Shown here piece by piece: positions 56,501 through 64,000 of a stretch of 64,000 bases of DNA; position 1 is the stretch's first letter; each line of letters starts with the position of its first letter. This stretch comes from Macrosoma leucophasiata (taxonomy: Eukaryota; Arthropoda; Insecta; Lepidoptera; Hedylidae): NCBI GenBank assembly GCA_036365455.1, contig JAWQUS010000008.1, forward strand, positions 24,721,501 through 24,785,500. The letters run 5' to 3'. The notes under the pieces are model-generated. The model worked only from the letters and a program-made list of their open reading frames with translations, had not been told where the DNA came from and searched no databases. Both the position numbers and the translations under genes were made by a program.

Positions 56501-59500
56501 GACCAATCAGCCTTCAGTATCTACCCGGACGAAGTCGTGGGCGCAGCTAGTATAAAAGTAGCCCAAGTTACTTCTTATTACAGCTTATCAGCTATCTGCC
56601 AGTGAAAGTCCCGTCAAAATCGGAGACTTTCAAATTCTATTTATATGTATGTATGTATGTATGTATGTATGGGTGTACCAGGGCGGGCGTGGCGGGCAGC
56701 GCGCGATGCATGCTGTGGCGCAGCGAGCGCAGGAAGTGGCGCTGCGCGGGCTCGGCGGGCTGCCACGCGGGGTGGCGGCACGAGAACGCCACCAGCGACA
56801 GCTCCGTCTTGCCGCCCTCGCCCTGGTTGTACTGCGCGTTGCCTGCACATTACACAATCATAATCATTTATTGAAGCGCGCATGGCCCAGCGGCTGGTGT
56901 AGATCGTAAGCGATCTGCTCGGTTAAGCACTACGGGCGCGGTCGGGTAGTGTGATGAGTGACCGCTAGTGGCAAATTAAATGCGCGTTTCCATGCTTCGG
57001 AGGGCACGTTAAGCCGTCGGTCCCGGTTGCTATCGATGGATAGCAGTCGTTAAACCTTGTCGGAGACCTTATGGGCGGTTTGAAAACATCCGACAGTGGG
57101 TTGGCCACTGACCCACCCACCTCCACCAATCCGCATTGGAGCAGCGTGGTGGAGTAAGCTCCAGGCCTCCCCTCAAAAAAAGGGGAGAGACTCGTGGCCA
57201 ACAGTAGGACGTATAATGGGTTGCCATTATTATTATTATTAATCACTTATTCACAAGAACATAATATGACATGCTTCGGTCTTAAATATGTGATTGTATC
57301 GTATGTTCTGCCGCTCACGGAATGCGAATTTTTCAGTAAATAACAAACTCTTACAGCCTGAATCAAAACAAATTAAATTAACAAGGAAATAGTATACACA
57401 ATTATGAGACCAATGATATTCCAGTGAACTGCCGTGGTAGCTGAGGTCCTGGGTTCGACTCCCGGGTAGGGGGTTGTCAGAGATAATGGTGTAGTCTTTT
57501 TTATCTTTGGTTATATTGAGATTTTTCCATTTTGTGGAAACTTCCCAGTACCTCGAAGTTTGGTAATGTGCCCGGAAATGTCAACAGACTCGCCACCTCT
57601 TACATGGGCCAAAATGTAACCGGCGAACCGTGGATGTTGGCATGTATACTTAAATACATACATTTACCTCTACCTACCCCTTCGGGGATTATAGACGTTA
57701 AGTTACGTTTTTTTTTCATATTCCAGTTACACACGCGTAAACAATATTGTCACGCAATAAGGATGTTTTTAGAATGTCGTACCTAAAAAGTAAAAACGGG
57801 ACCCTATTACTAAACCTCCGCTATCTATCAGTCTGTTTGTCCGTCCATCTGCCTAGCACCAGACTTTATCTCAAATACCGTGATAGCAAAAGAGCTAAAA
57901 CTTTCACAAATCATGTTTTGCCGTTTCCGCTATTAAAACAAATACCAAAAAAAAAAAAATGAAAATATTAAGGAGGTCCCCAAACAATAAACGTGTTTTT
58001 TTTCATATTTTTGCTCAATATTAATAGCAGTAGTAAGCAGACGCTTAAATTTTCCACAGAATATTAAGTTTTACTTATCATAATAAATAATTAAATAAAA
58101 ATAAACTTAATATTAAACGTATTTTCTTTTGTACGGCATCGTTCATGCTCGAGTCCGACTCGCGATTGGCCGGATTTTTTTTTTGTTGGCAGACTCATGT
58201 AAGCGACACGACACTATAAAAACATATATTTAGAGATCCTCACAATAAAACCTGTTATTTGATAAATATAAATATTACAAATAATAAAAAGACATCATAC
58301 CTTTCGATTTCTCACTCAACTTCGTGGGTGTCTGCCAATCGGGATGTCCGTGCCGTCTTATGTCCAGCTGCCCAATAACAATAAACATTTACAATTTTTA
58401 TACATACAATCATTCATTTTAATTATTTGATATATCTACTACATAGAGCAACACCGGAGGGGATTAGGCATATGCAGGCTTTCCCCTCTGTCAAAGTACA
58501 AGTCCAGATGGGCCTATACCTGTCGCCTAGATGTTTTAATATGTGCGTGAAATTGTTTCTGTATTTTGTTAAAGTCAAGGTGTGAGTTTCGTAGTAATAG
58601 ATGAGTTTTGTAGTGTGTGTGTCGCACGCATTTCCCCCCGCAAAAAATGACAGACTATTTTGCATCGGTAATAAACGCTATGGCTACTCCCCTCTAGTCC
58701 GCCGCGACCGGTGGCCCGTGTTGCTCTATGATCTAATACGACGACCCCACCGCCCACTAGTGTAGGAGAATTTTGTCGCCAATGCAGTTAGTAAACCGAA
58801 CAATAGCGATCAAACCATTCCAAATAGGGCGGTAGTAAATATAACGCGAATAAAACGCGCATGGCCCCGCGGCTGGTGTAGATCGGAAGCGATCTACTCG
58901 GTTAAGCGATACGAAATTAAAATGCGTGCTTCGGAGGGCACGTTAAGCCGTCGGTTCCGGTTGTTATCGATAGATAGCAGTCGTTAAACCTTGTCGGAGG
59001 CCTTCTGGGCGGTTTAAAAACATCCGACAGCGGGTTGGCCACCAACCCGCATTGGAGCAGCGTGGTGGAGTAAGCTCCAGGTTTCCTCCCAAAAAGAGAA
59101 GAGACTCGTGCCCAGCAGTGAGACGTATCAAGGATTGCCAATATTATTATATATAAAAATAACGCGGGACAGACACGGTTGTCTATCTTCTATTATTATT
59201 GTCTTGCGTTAAAACAACCGCCACTACCACGAGAATCCGTATGATAATCGTGGCGATTATGACATATTCTACCTAATGACCCACGGCACTGTTGTGGGCG
59301 TCTTTAGGGAAGGCTTTGTCCAGCAGTAAACGTCTTTCAGCTGGAGTGATGATGATAATGATTATCTTCTTATATGTGTCACATAAGTTTACATATATTT
59401 TTAGTTACCAAAGAAAATGCACCCGTAAATCTTCGTAATAAAAATAACCCACTTCGAAAAGTCTACAGACATGAATGAGAACCTTACTATGATTACATGT

Positions 59501-62500
59501 TACGGACTATTTGACGACGCTGTTGATCCAGTGGTTTGCGCAGACCGGTTGTTTGACTTTGTTTTATATTATACTAGCGACCCACTCCGGCTTCGCACGT
59601 TTGGAATTTATTATATTGTATTAAACGGCATTCCAAACCGTATTTGACCGACTTCTTTGACAAAAACCGTGATATACTCGGTGAATATAAGTACGATTTT
59701 GATAAATTATAGATTCCTCGAATAAAGCTCTTTCCAGCATTCAAACAGAAACTTAATCCGTTCACAACTTGCCGAGATATGCGCATACATACAGACAGAG
59801 AAAATACTTTACATTATAATAGGTAGTGACAGTGATGTTTTGAAAAACTGTAGATAACCCAGCAATAAAATAGCGTCAACAAAAGCGTTGGCAACTCCCC
59901 TGGTGTTGCAAATGTTCATAGGCGACAGCGGTGACCAGTTTCCATCAGGTGGCCCATCTGCTTGTCTGTCAACCTCATCTATATATATAAAATTCAATTG
60001 CTGTTCGTTAAGTCTCGCTAAAACTTGAGAACGGCTGGACCGATTTGGCTAATTTTGGTTTTGAATGATTTTGGAAGTCCAGGGGAGGGTTCAATGGGTA
60101 AGAAAATATGAAGAAATTGAAGGGAAACCACATTATTTTATTTTCCTATACAAATAGTCCGTATCTATCAAACCTTTGACACATTATTTCATTCTGAGGC
60201 AATACGAAGTTTGCCGGGTCAGCTAGTAATAAAAAAAAAGAAATATTGCACATGGAGCCATTATGAGGATTTATGTGTGTTAGGTGGACTACTGTAGACG
60301 CACCTGAGCGAAAGAGCACACGTCGCCGATGCCCAGCACGCTGACGGTGAAGTTGCGGTAGAAGTCGACGATATCGAGCGCCCGCGACCGCAGCGAGAGC
60401 AACACTAGCGGACACAGCAGCGGACTCAACACCTCGAATATTATATACACCTGCGAGTACAAGTGGAAATTATTGTTTATACTAATTTACAATCCCGTGT
60501 GCCAAAAAGGTAGTATCCTAGTACTGGAGTAACTACTGAAAGAGTGGCTGTCGTGACATGAAAATGGGGGAATCATCATGACGCCGTGCGGAATAAGAAC
60601 GGCTGGTCCTCTTGTTGAAGTTAGGTATGATTAATACTCAAACGTCACTCAATTTTAAGCAACACTCAAATGTGCGCATTCTCTATCGTTTGGATTTGAG
60701 TGACGTTTGGCCATTGTATTTGGCCGTTAGTGTTGTAAAAAACTTGCGTCTTGTAGTCTTTTTTACTTAAACTTGATGATGAGTTTTATAAATAATACTT
60801 AGAGCTCGAGTCCTTCAGAATTTGGAGTTTTTTGTTAAAAGACTCGAGTCCTACCAAAAAGAATTCAATAAAAGAACTCATCATGGCTGAGTACTCTGAA
60901 TTTATAGCTGTAGTTTGAAATGTGTAAAACAGTTATTAACAAACTATTGTATTATTAGGTACAGTGACTAAATAATATATTATTTTAGTATATCAAAGGA
61001 AAGAAAAAAGATATTTTTTTAACGAAAGAAGAGCGTAAGTATTATTAGCATCACAAAATGTATGGCGATCAATGCTGGCAATATCTATCTCTTACAATTC
61101 AACCCAAAGGTTGGCTGGTTGATAATGCCCTGTATTTGCATTAAGTCCGCTTTATGTGCCTATCATTTGAGTGCATAGAAGTAAAATAAATAAATACATT
61201 TAATAAATGTTCATAATTTTTGTTACTTTATTTCTCATTTGCAAGTCGCTTTCATGTCATATGATACAAACTAGTGAATTCATACCTACTCATCATACCT
61301 ATGAATAAAATGGTGATACTGAAATGTACTGACCGCTCGGAACTGGAAGAGCTGCTGGAAGTGGGCGGCCACGTCCCGCGTGTGGGCACGACCCCGCCAC
61401 GCGGCCGGCAGGTAGTGCACGTGCCCCAGCACCTGCACGAACAGCTCCTCGCCCCGCGACGGGCCCGCGCACCCCGACCGCTCCTCCTCGCCTATCAGCG
61501 CCCTGCCACAACACCATCACATTACAACTCTGCCAGTGAATAACAAAGAGTGTCTCTTTTTCTATTCTCTACACTTTCTGTCATCAGTTTGTATAAGGGG
61601 AAATGAGACATTCTACTGATATTTTCATTTATTTTATCTACTTCGTTGGAATTACTAAAAATATAGATGCCATATTACAGCTGTGATACAAACATTCTCG
61701 GAGCTAAATTACGGACCAACGCACGCACGGATATGCCCAAACTGAATGGGTTTATGGCTACAGAACCGTAAATACGAAAATCGAAACTTAACGCAATACA
61801 AGTACCCACGATGTGACACCTGTTACTTTTTGTCTCAGATATGTGGCTAGCCTATCGAAATATCCGGGCACATTACCAAACTCTGAAAGTGACACTGGAA
61901 ATACTACAAAAGCACATACAAAATAGAATTTTTGTACCTGTCTTACACGTAAAATAGGGATGTTATAAAATATTCTGAGTATGTAAAAAGTATTTGACGA
62001 TCCAGTTAGTCTAGCGGTGTGAGACGACTGTTAGAATCGTAGGGTCGCGGGTTCGATCCCGCACCGGGACAAATATTTGTATAAACTACTGATATTAAAA
62101 TTTGTAGCGGATCTGGATCTGTTTTTGTATGTGTTGTGTGTGTACAAAGGCACCCACGATACAGGTTTATACATAATGAGGACTGTGAGTATAAGCGTAT
62201 TTATTTATTTACTAGCAACCCGCCCCAGGTTCGCGCGGTTGCCATCTTACCTACCCTCTCCTATTCGTCTTAATGTGATGTTATAGAGCCCAAAGCCTTC
62301 CTCGGTAAATGGGCTAGCTAAAACTGAAATATTTTTTTAAATCGGATCATTAGTTCCTAAGATGAGATAGTTCAAACAAACAAACTCTTCAGCTTTATAA
62401 TATTAACTAGCTGTCCCCGCAAACTTCGTATTGCCTCACAATGAAATAACGTGTCAAAGGTTTGATGTATACGGACTATTTGTATGGGAATATAAAATTG

Positions 62501-63340
62501 TAGTTTTTACTATTTCCCTTCAATTTCTTCATATTTTTCATACTTCTCAAACCTTTCCTGGACTTCCAAAAATAATTCGAAACCAAAATTAGCCAAATCG
62601 GTCCAGCCGTTCTCTGACTGCCGGCCGCCTTTGTACATTGTGCGGGCAGTGCTCAATCATTATTTTGCTGTGATTAGTGTTATTTTAAAACTACGATATC
62701 TCCCAAGATATTGATTTGAATCGAATGAAGTACAGGGCAATTTCGTTTTAAATGAAATACTTGTGATGAATAACATATTTATTTCGATAAGGATTAATAA
62801 TATCATGTTTATAAAAACACCTTCGCAAATACTGCATTATTTTGGAACAACTTTGGTTAGTATAAAAAACCTTATAGTGAGCTAACGTTAAAAGATAGAC
62901 ATATGCTGTCGCGGACTTTTTATTAGAACTTTTCAATGAAAAAAAACCTGTAGTACATGATTTTTGTGAAACTTTTACCGTTTACGCAGCGCACGCAGTG
63001 GAAGCTCTCAAAAGGAAAAAAATCACCCGATTTTGAAACATTCTTCTTTGGTGCTCCGCTCCTATTAGTCTTAGCGTGATGATATATAGCCTAAAGCCTT
63101 CCTCGATAAATGGACTATCTAACACTGAAATAATATTTCAAATCGGACCAGTCAGAAACTACGTCATTTGCGTGATCTTGAGATCTGAGAGTATGATTGG
63201 TACGTTACCTGGCAGCGGCCAATATGCACCCGAGGATGGTGATGATGGTCAGGACGTGCTCGACAGTGAGGACGTCCTCGTCGTACACCGACAGCGCCAC
63301 CAGCACGCCCAGGATGCTCGCTGATAGGAACACCACGTTC
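53384..63340 (-). CDS. Atg9: Atg9, 3' part of the gene (eight coding exons)
   Basis: ATG9 is the multispanning membrane protein of autophagy. It is carried on vesicles that seed the phagophore and scrambles lipids there, working with ATG2. The eight exons join at GT/AG borders with matching phases and give about 360 residues plus TAA, roughly the C-terminal 40 percent of the family's usual 800-900 residues. In order: VYDEDVLTVEHVLT membrane segment; LGHVHYLPAAWRG; TRDVAAHFQQLFQFRA; LSPLLCPLVLLSLRSRALDI; VDFYRNFTVSVLGIGDVCSF; RRHGHPDW; GKTELSL..F; the STLHLYDLH motif; and a variable tail. These match the known core of animal ATG9 and its HGHP.W and GKTELSL signatures. The 5' exons lie right of the window. 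An undetected phase-0 exon between 55140 and 56236 cannot be excluded, because vertebrate proteins are longer there. Confidence 0.95.
53557..53883 (+). repeat. fam-A copy, diverged, with insertion
   Basis: ATAGAGCTCCAGTGATGGAG, GGGCGCAGGCCATCGCATTA and CATCAATGTGAAGAGTCTGC. About 70 foreign bases (53695-53765) split the centre. Confidence 0.7.
54058..54264 (+). repeat. fam-L element, short
   Basis: CAAGAAATATTGCACATCGA at the left and CCATGTGCATTATTTCTTG at the right are inverted ends. The interior CTATAGAGCGTTGTCTCTTT and TACAAAGTCGAAACTAGTCG is itself semi-symmetric. Lies in the last Atg9 intron. Confidence 0.75.
54411..54680. repeat. (CTGT)n and fam-P-like remnant in Atg9 intron
   Basis: TCTGTCTGTCTGTCTGTTAC then CACGTCCAAACGATTGAACC and, after 54535, AACGACTCAAAACGGCTCAT with TATGACGTCACGT. 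The latter also occurs at 3330. Confidence 0.5.
54978..55139 (-). CDS. Atg9: Atg9 exon g
   Basis: 54 whole codons: EMDEMSDEEEGAGSSLAGAG, a Gly/Ala-rich run, then DTLRDMSVSTLHLYDLHLSQ. The MS.STL.L..LH..Q motif matches the conserved patch near the ATG9 C-terminus. Acceptor TGTAAACAG, donor GTATGT. Confidence 0.9.
55248..55328 (-). tRNA. tRNA-Leu(AAG)-like gene inside an Atg9 intron
   Basis: The minus strand folds as a cloverleaf: acceptor GGTAGCG/CGCTGCC (7 pairs, one G-U), D arm with GGCCGAGCGG, anticodon loop TTAAGGC giving AAG, a long variable arm (TCTCTTCGGAGG) as in class II tRNA, and T arm GTGGGTTCGAATCCCAC. A T-run (TTTTTTTTT) follows 20-30 bases downstream. Two oddities: the second anticodon-stem pair is U-C where leucine tRNAs normally have U-A, and the D loop/stem junction is one base short of the usual sequence. 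It may be functional or a recent pseudogene. It has the same orientation as Atg9. Confidence 0.75.
55538..55611 (+). tRNA. tRNA-like sequence, probably pseudo or SINE head
   Basis: TAGCTCAGTTGG (box A) and GAGTTCGAGTC (box B) with D stem GCTC/GAGC, T stem GCGAG/CTCGC and acceptor pairs 2-7 intact. The acceptor's first pair is A-G and the anticodon arm does not form five pairs, so no anticodon can be assigned. TTTTT follows 4 bases after the end. It lies about 210 bases from the tRNA-Leu-like gene on the opposite strand. Confidence 0.45.
55640..55970 (+). repeat. repeat interrupted by a Harbinger-like MITE
   Basis: CAGATAATTGAGGTTAACAT, AAAGTTATGACATCATTTAA, AATGGTGCTACT, then the insertion, then GCTTAACCGGTACTTTAACA. 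The empty counterpart is at 38650-38846. Confidence 0.8.
55755..55898. mobile_element. fam-G MITE, almost fully palindromic, TTA target duplication
   Basis: GCCTGGGTTGCACCA at the left, TGGTGCAACCCAGGC at the right, flanked by TTA at 55752-55754 and 55899-55901. The inner arms GTTAGAGAAGGATGTGAAAT and mirror ATTTCACATCCTTCTCTAAC pair perfectly. A 3-bp TTA/TAA duplication is the PIF/Harbinger signature. Related ends occur at 33990 and 54722. Confidence 0.85.
56237..56344 (-). CDS. Atg9: Atg9 exon f
   Basis: 36 whole codons: NKTMLGSYIQQSLFGTNTPL and PAVLSFYQQRQQYRLP. Acceptor TTTCGCAG, donor GTAAGT, phase 0 on both sides. Cytosolic C-terminal region; low similarity to vertebrate ATG9 is expected here. 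Confidence 0.85.
56443..56635 (-). repeat. fam-E repeat with 109-bp hairpin
   Basis: Hairpin 56443-56551 with ACTAGCTGTGCCCGCGACTT and AAGTCGTGGGCGCAGCTAGT ends, followed by CCAGTGAAAGTCCCGTCAAA, the complement of the leader of the 23575 copy. Confidence 0.75.
56645..56670. repeat. (GTAT)n microsatellite at an Atg9 splice donor
   Basis: TATGTATGTATGTATGTATG, six to seven units. On the Atg9 strand it begins 8 bases into the intron after exon e. Confidence 0.9.
56679..56842 (-). CDS. Atg9: Atg9 exon e
   Basis: Acceptor TGTGCAG completes a Gly codon; then NAQYNQGEGGKTELSLVAFS, CRHPAWQPAEPAQRHFLRSL and RHSMHRALPATPAL. GKTELSL..F....P.WQP is the family signature. Donor GTACAC is non-optimal and the intron enters an (ATAC)n repeat 8 bases later. 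The exon is far more G+C-rich than its flanks. ORFs on either strand over it are shadows. Confidence 0.93.
56873..57240 (+). repeat. fam-J short retroelement
   Basis: GCGCGCATGGCCCAGCGGCT, GCTTCGGAGGGCACGTTAAG, CATTGGAGCAGCGTGGTGGA, then GCCATTATTATTATTATTAA as tail. A second copy at 58857-59155 lacks the internal GGGCGCGGTCGGG stretch. Core plus simple-repeat tail suggests a SINE or a LINE 3' end. Confidence 0.75.
57428..57707 (+). repeat. SINE-B with deleted head
   Basis: Box B GGGTTCGACTCCCGGG present and box A lost by a roughly 35-base deletion. The body CAGTACCTCGAAGTTTGGTA and CCCCTTCGGGGATTATAGAC is intact and followed by a T-run. Confidence 0.85.
57708..58300. other. Atg9 intron, remnants only
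   Basis: CGTTCATGCTCGAGTCCGAC at 58140 with a T-run is a fam-P tip. The rest is A+T-rich with a poly(A) run at 57949. Confidence 0.45.
58301..58367 (-). CDS. Atg9: Atg9 exon d
   Basis: LDIRRHGHPDW then QTPTKLSEKSK and one carry-over base. Acceptor TATTGGGCAG, donor GTATGA. The HGHP.W motif directly after CSFAQ confirms exon order. 67 bases. Confidence 0.93.
58443..58729 (-). mobile_element. fam-F MITE in an Atg9 intron
   Basis: ATAGAGCAACACCGG at the left and CCGGTGGCCCGTGTTGCTCT at the right. The left inverted repeat is shortened relative to 32437 by a deletion; the interior is collinear. Confidence 0.8.
58775..59345 (+). repeat. fam-K copy split by fam-J
   Basis: Fam-K left part 58775-58856 (CAGTTAGTAAACCGAACAAT), fam-J 58857-59155, fam-K right part 59156-59345 (GAATCCGTATGATAATCGTG to CCAGCAGTAAACGTC). 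ATAACGCG occurs on both sides of the junctions, compatible with a target duplication. Confidence 0.7.
59573..59800 (+). repeat. repeat with ACTAGCGACCC opening
   Basis: ACTAGCGACCCACTCCGGCT then TTCGCACG and AACTTAATCCGTTCACAACT, AGATATGCGCATACATACAG. The same order is seen at 50022-50165. Confidence 0.6.
59981..60228 (+). repeat. fam-D copy in an Atg9 intron
   Basis: GCTGTTCGTTAAGTCTCGCT, GGCTAATTTTGGTTTTGAAT, TTTGCCGGGTCAGCTAGT. A fam-L tip (AGAAATATTGCACATGGAGC) follows. Confidence 0.85.
60304..60450 (-). CDS. Atg9: Atg9 exon c
   Basis: 49 whole codons, acceptor TACTCGCAG, donor GTGCGT. Encodes VYIIFEVLSPLLCPLVLLSL, then RSRALDIVDFYRNF and VLGIGDVCSFAQ. The LSP..PL.L hydrophobic helix and (I/V)DF.RNFTV...G.GD.CSFAQ follow the family closely. 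Confidence 0.96.
61095..61200 (+). repeat. fam-M LINE-like 3' end
   Basis: CCCAAAGGTTGGCTGGTTGA, GCATTAAGTCCGCTTTATGT, (AAAT)n tail. Matches 31155. Confidence 0.65.
61334..61502 (-). CDS. Atg9: Atg9 exon b
   Basis: AG|G makes Arg across the junction, then ALIGEEERSG and VQVLGHVHYLPAAWRG, RAHTRDVAAHFQQLFQFRA. The H(I/V)HY.P..W.G and LFQ(Y/F)(K/R)A motifs are family hallmarks. Donor GTCAGT is unusual but phase-correct. G+C-rich, 169 bases. Confidence 0.93.
61995..62208 (+). repeat. SINE-C, tRNA-derived head
   Basis: GACGATCCAGTTAGTCTAGC and GGGTTCGATCCCGCACCGGG, then TGTTGTGTGTGTACAAAGGC and CACGATACAGGTTTATAC. Collinear with the reverse copy at 51484. Confidence 0.8.
62209..62618 (-). repeat. 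eroded ACTAGC/fam-N segment followed by a fam-D copy
   Basis: Bases 62211-62400 contain ACTAGCAACCCGCCCCAGGT and CCTTCCTCGGTAAATGGGCT. Fam-D in reverse runs 62405-62618 (CTAGCTGTCCCCGCAAACTT to GGTCCAGCCGTTCTC). Confidence 0.6.
63040..63165 (-). repeat. fam-N copy, 5' part
   Basis: TTGGTGCTCCGCTCCTATTA, GCGTGATGATATATAGCCTA, CCTCGATAAATGGACTATCT are the reverse of the 20500-20580 text. It stops about 45 bases before Atg9 exon a. Confidence 0.6.
63209..63340 (-). CDS. Atg9: Atg9 exon a (most 5' in window)
   Basis: Acceptor TTGTTCCAG, donor GTAACG. Codons begin after one carry-in base: NVVFLSASILGVLVALSVYD, then EDVLTVEHVLTIITILGCIL and AAA with AG carried over. A hydrophobic stretch, the YDEDVLTVEHVLT motif and another hydrophobic stretch correspond to a transmembrane/re-entrant part of the ATG9 core. 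132 bases. Confidence 0.95.
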
Positions 63341-63446
63341 CTGGAACAATACACTCCATGCTTACAGTATTTAAGTTAAAACCTGTCGAATGCATGTCGA
63401 ACCACGCACAATGCAGGATGCCGTTCTTCCATCTTATAAGTCGATA

Positions 63447-63715
63447 ACGTAACTTCAAGCCTGTAATCCGCGAACGGGTAGGCATGTATTCCAGCACACA
63501 TGCAAACATCCTCGATTCGCTGGTTACGTTTTGGCCCATGTAACAGGTGGCCTGTTGACATCTCCGAGCACATTAACTAACTCCGAGGTACTGGGAAACT
63601 TCCAGAAAATGGAAAAATCTCAATGATTTTACATCCTTATCTTCTGTAACCATTAGCTGCCTCAGAAGCCTAGTGGTAGCAGGCCCCTACTACGCTGTAG
63701 TCCTGGGTTCGTCCC
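63447..63715. repeat. SINE-B body and head in opposite orientations
   Basis: Bases 63447-63640 carry the body in reverse (CGTAACTTCAAGCCTGTAAT to GGAAAAATCTCAATGA). Bases 63656-63715 carry the tRNA head in forward orientation (GCCTCAGAAGCCTAGTGGTA, CCTGGGTTCG). In intact copies both have the same orientation. Confidence 0.7.
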
Positions 63716-64000
63716 TTAAATATTTATTTTATTCAGTTTTTCGTATTTGTTTTTAAAACGGCATCAGAATTACAACATCTGTGAAAATGTCACCTCTCCA
63801 GCTGTTTCCCCTTGAGTAAGGCAACCTAAAATGCGAGCCAATGGACACCTGACGTAGGACAAGCTCAAACAGTACAACTGCATATTATTATATACTGGCA
63901 CAAAACAAAAACATTCCTTCAAGAAAATCGTAACCATGGGTTTTGATTTTTTTATCATATGATAATCCCACACAGAAAAAAACATATTATACCAAGAAAC
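63716..64000. other. Atg9 intron, right edge of window
   Basis: No exon seen. The acceptor for exon a lies at 63341-63342, so this is intronic or the next exon lies outside. Confidence 0.5.

Noticed and set aside
56602..56909. Four overlapping ORFs on both strands
   Set aside because: Shadows of Atg9 exon e and of the GTAT microsatellite.
1..64000. CRISPR array, prophage, LTR retrotransposon or endogenous virus
   Set aside because: No regularly spaced direct repeats, no paired long direct terminal repeats, and no integrase, protease, capsid or viral polymerase motifs were seen.

Overview
This is a nuclear, A+T-rich, intron-bearing and transposon-dense stretch of an insect genome, almost certainly a moth or butterfly. 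Three things point to Lepidoptera: tRNA-headed SINE families, the very common Lepidoptera-style repeat ends (ACTAGCTG.GCCC.CGACTTCGTCC and GAGTCGGACTCG types), and RTE-like and jockey/CR1-like LINE remnants. No bacterial operons, LTR retrotransposons, CRISPR arrays or viral genes were recognised. Repeat family names used here (fam-A, SINE-B and so on) are local labels.

The one gene I can name with confidence is Atg9, the transmembrane lipid scramblase of autophagy. Its 3' half lies on the minus strand at 53384-63340. Eight coding exons join with consistent GT/AG borders and phases and end at a TAA stop. The 5' half lies beyond the right edge. Atg9 introns hold a tRNA-Leu(AAG)-like gene, a second tRNA-like unit and many SINEs and MITEs. 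A 500-bp inverted-repeat element lies about 100 bases past the stop, inside the probable 3' UTR.

A second gene probably starts on the minus strand at a G+C- and CpG-rich island (25.55-26.85 kb). It has a TATA box, an initiator-like site, an ATG in good context and a strong GTAAGT donor after only 20 coding bases. Its later exons were not identified. A secretory-peptide-like ORF without any ATG (4.8 kb) and a minus-strand ORF at 6.2-6.5 kb remain unexplained.

Most of the rest is repeats. Fam-A (about 290 bp, one A-rich end) has about 20 copies in both orientations. Several insertions are dated relative to each other by nesting: a hAT-like MITE with a perfect 8-bp target duplication (39.6 kb), a Harbinger-like MITE with TTA duplications (55.75 kb), a MITE inside a LINE reading frame (16.4 kb), and a stack of three families at 51.1-51.84 kb. 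Five near-perfect hairpins with 15-32 bp arms and a 0.92-kb foldback element are the most striking non-coding structures. I found no convincing new biological system; the best leads are the orphan first exon, the ATG-less secretory ORF, the hairpins, and the tRNA and hairpin elements tied to Atg9.
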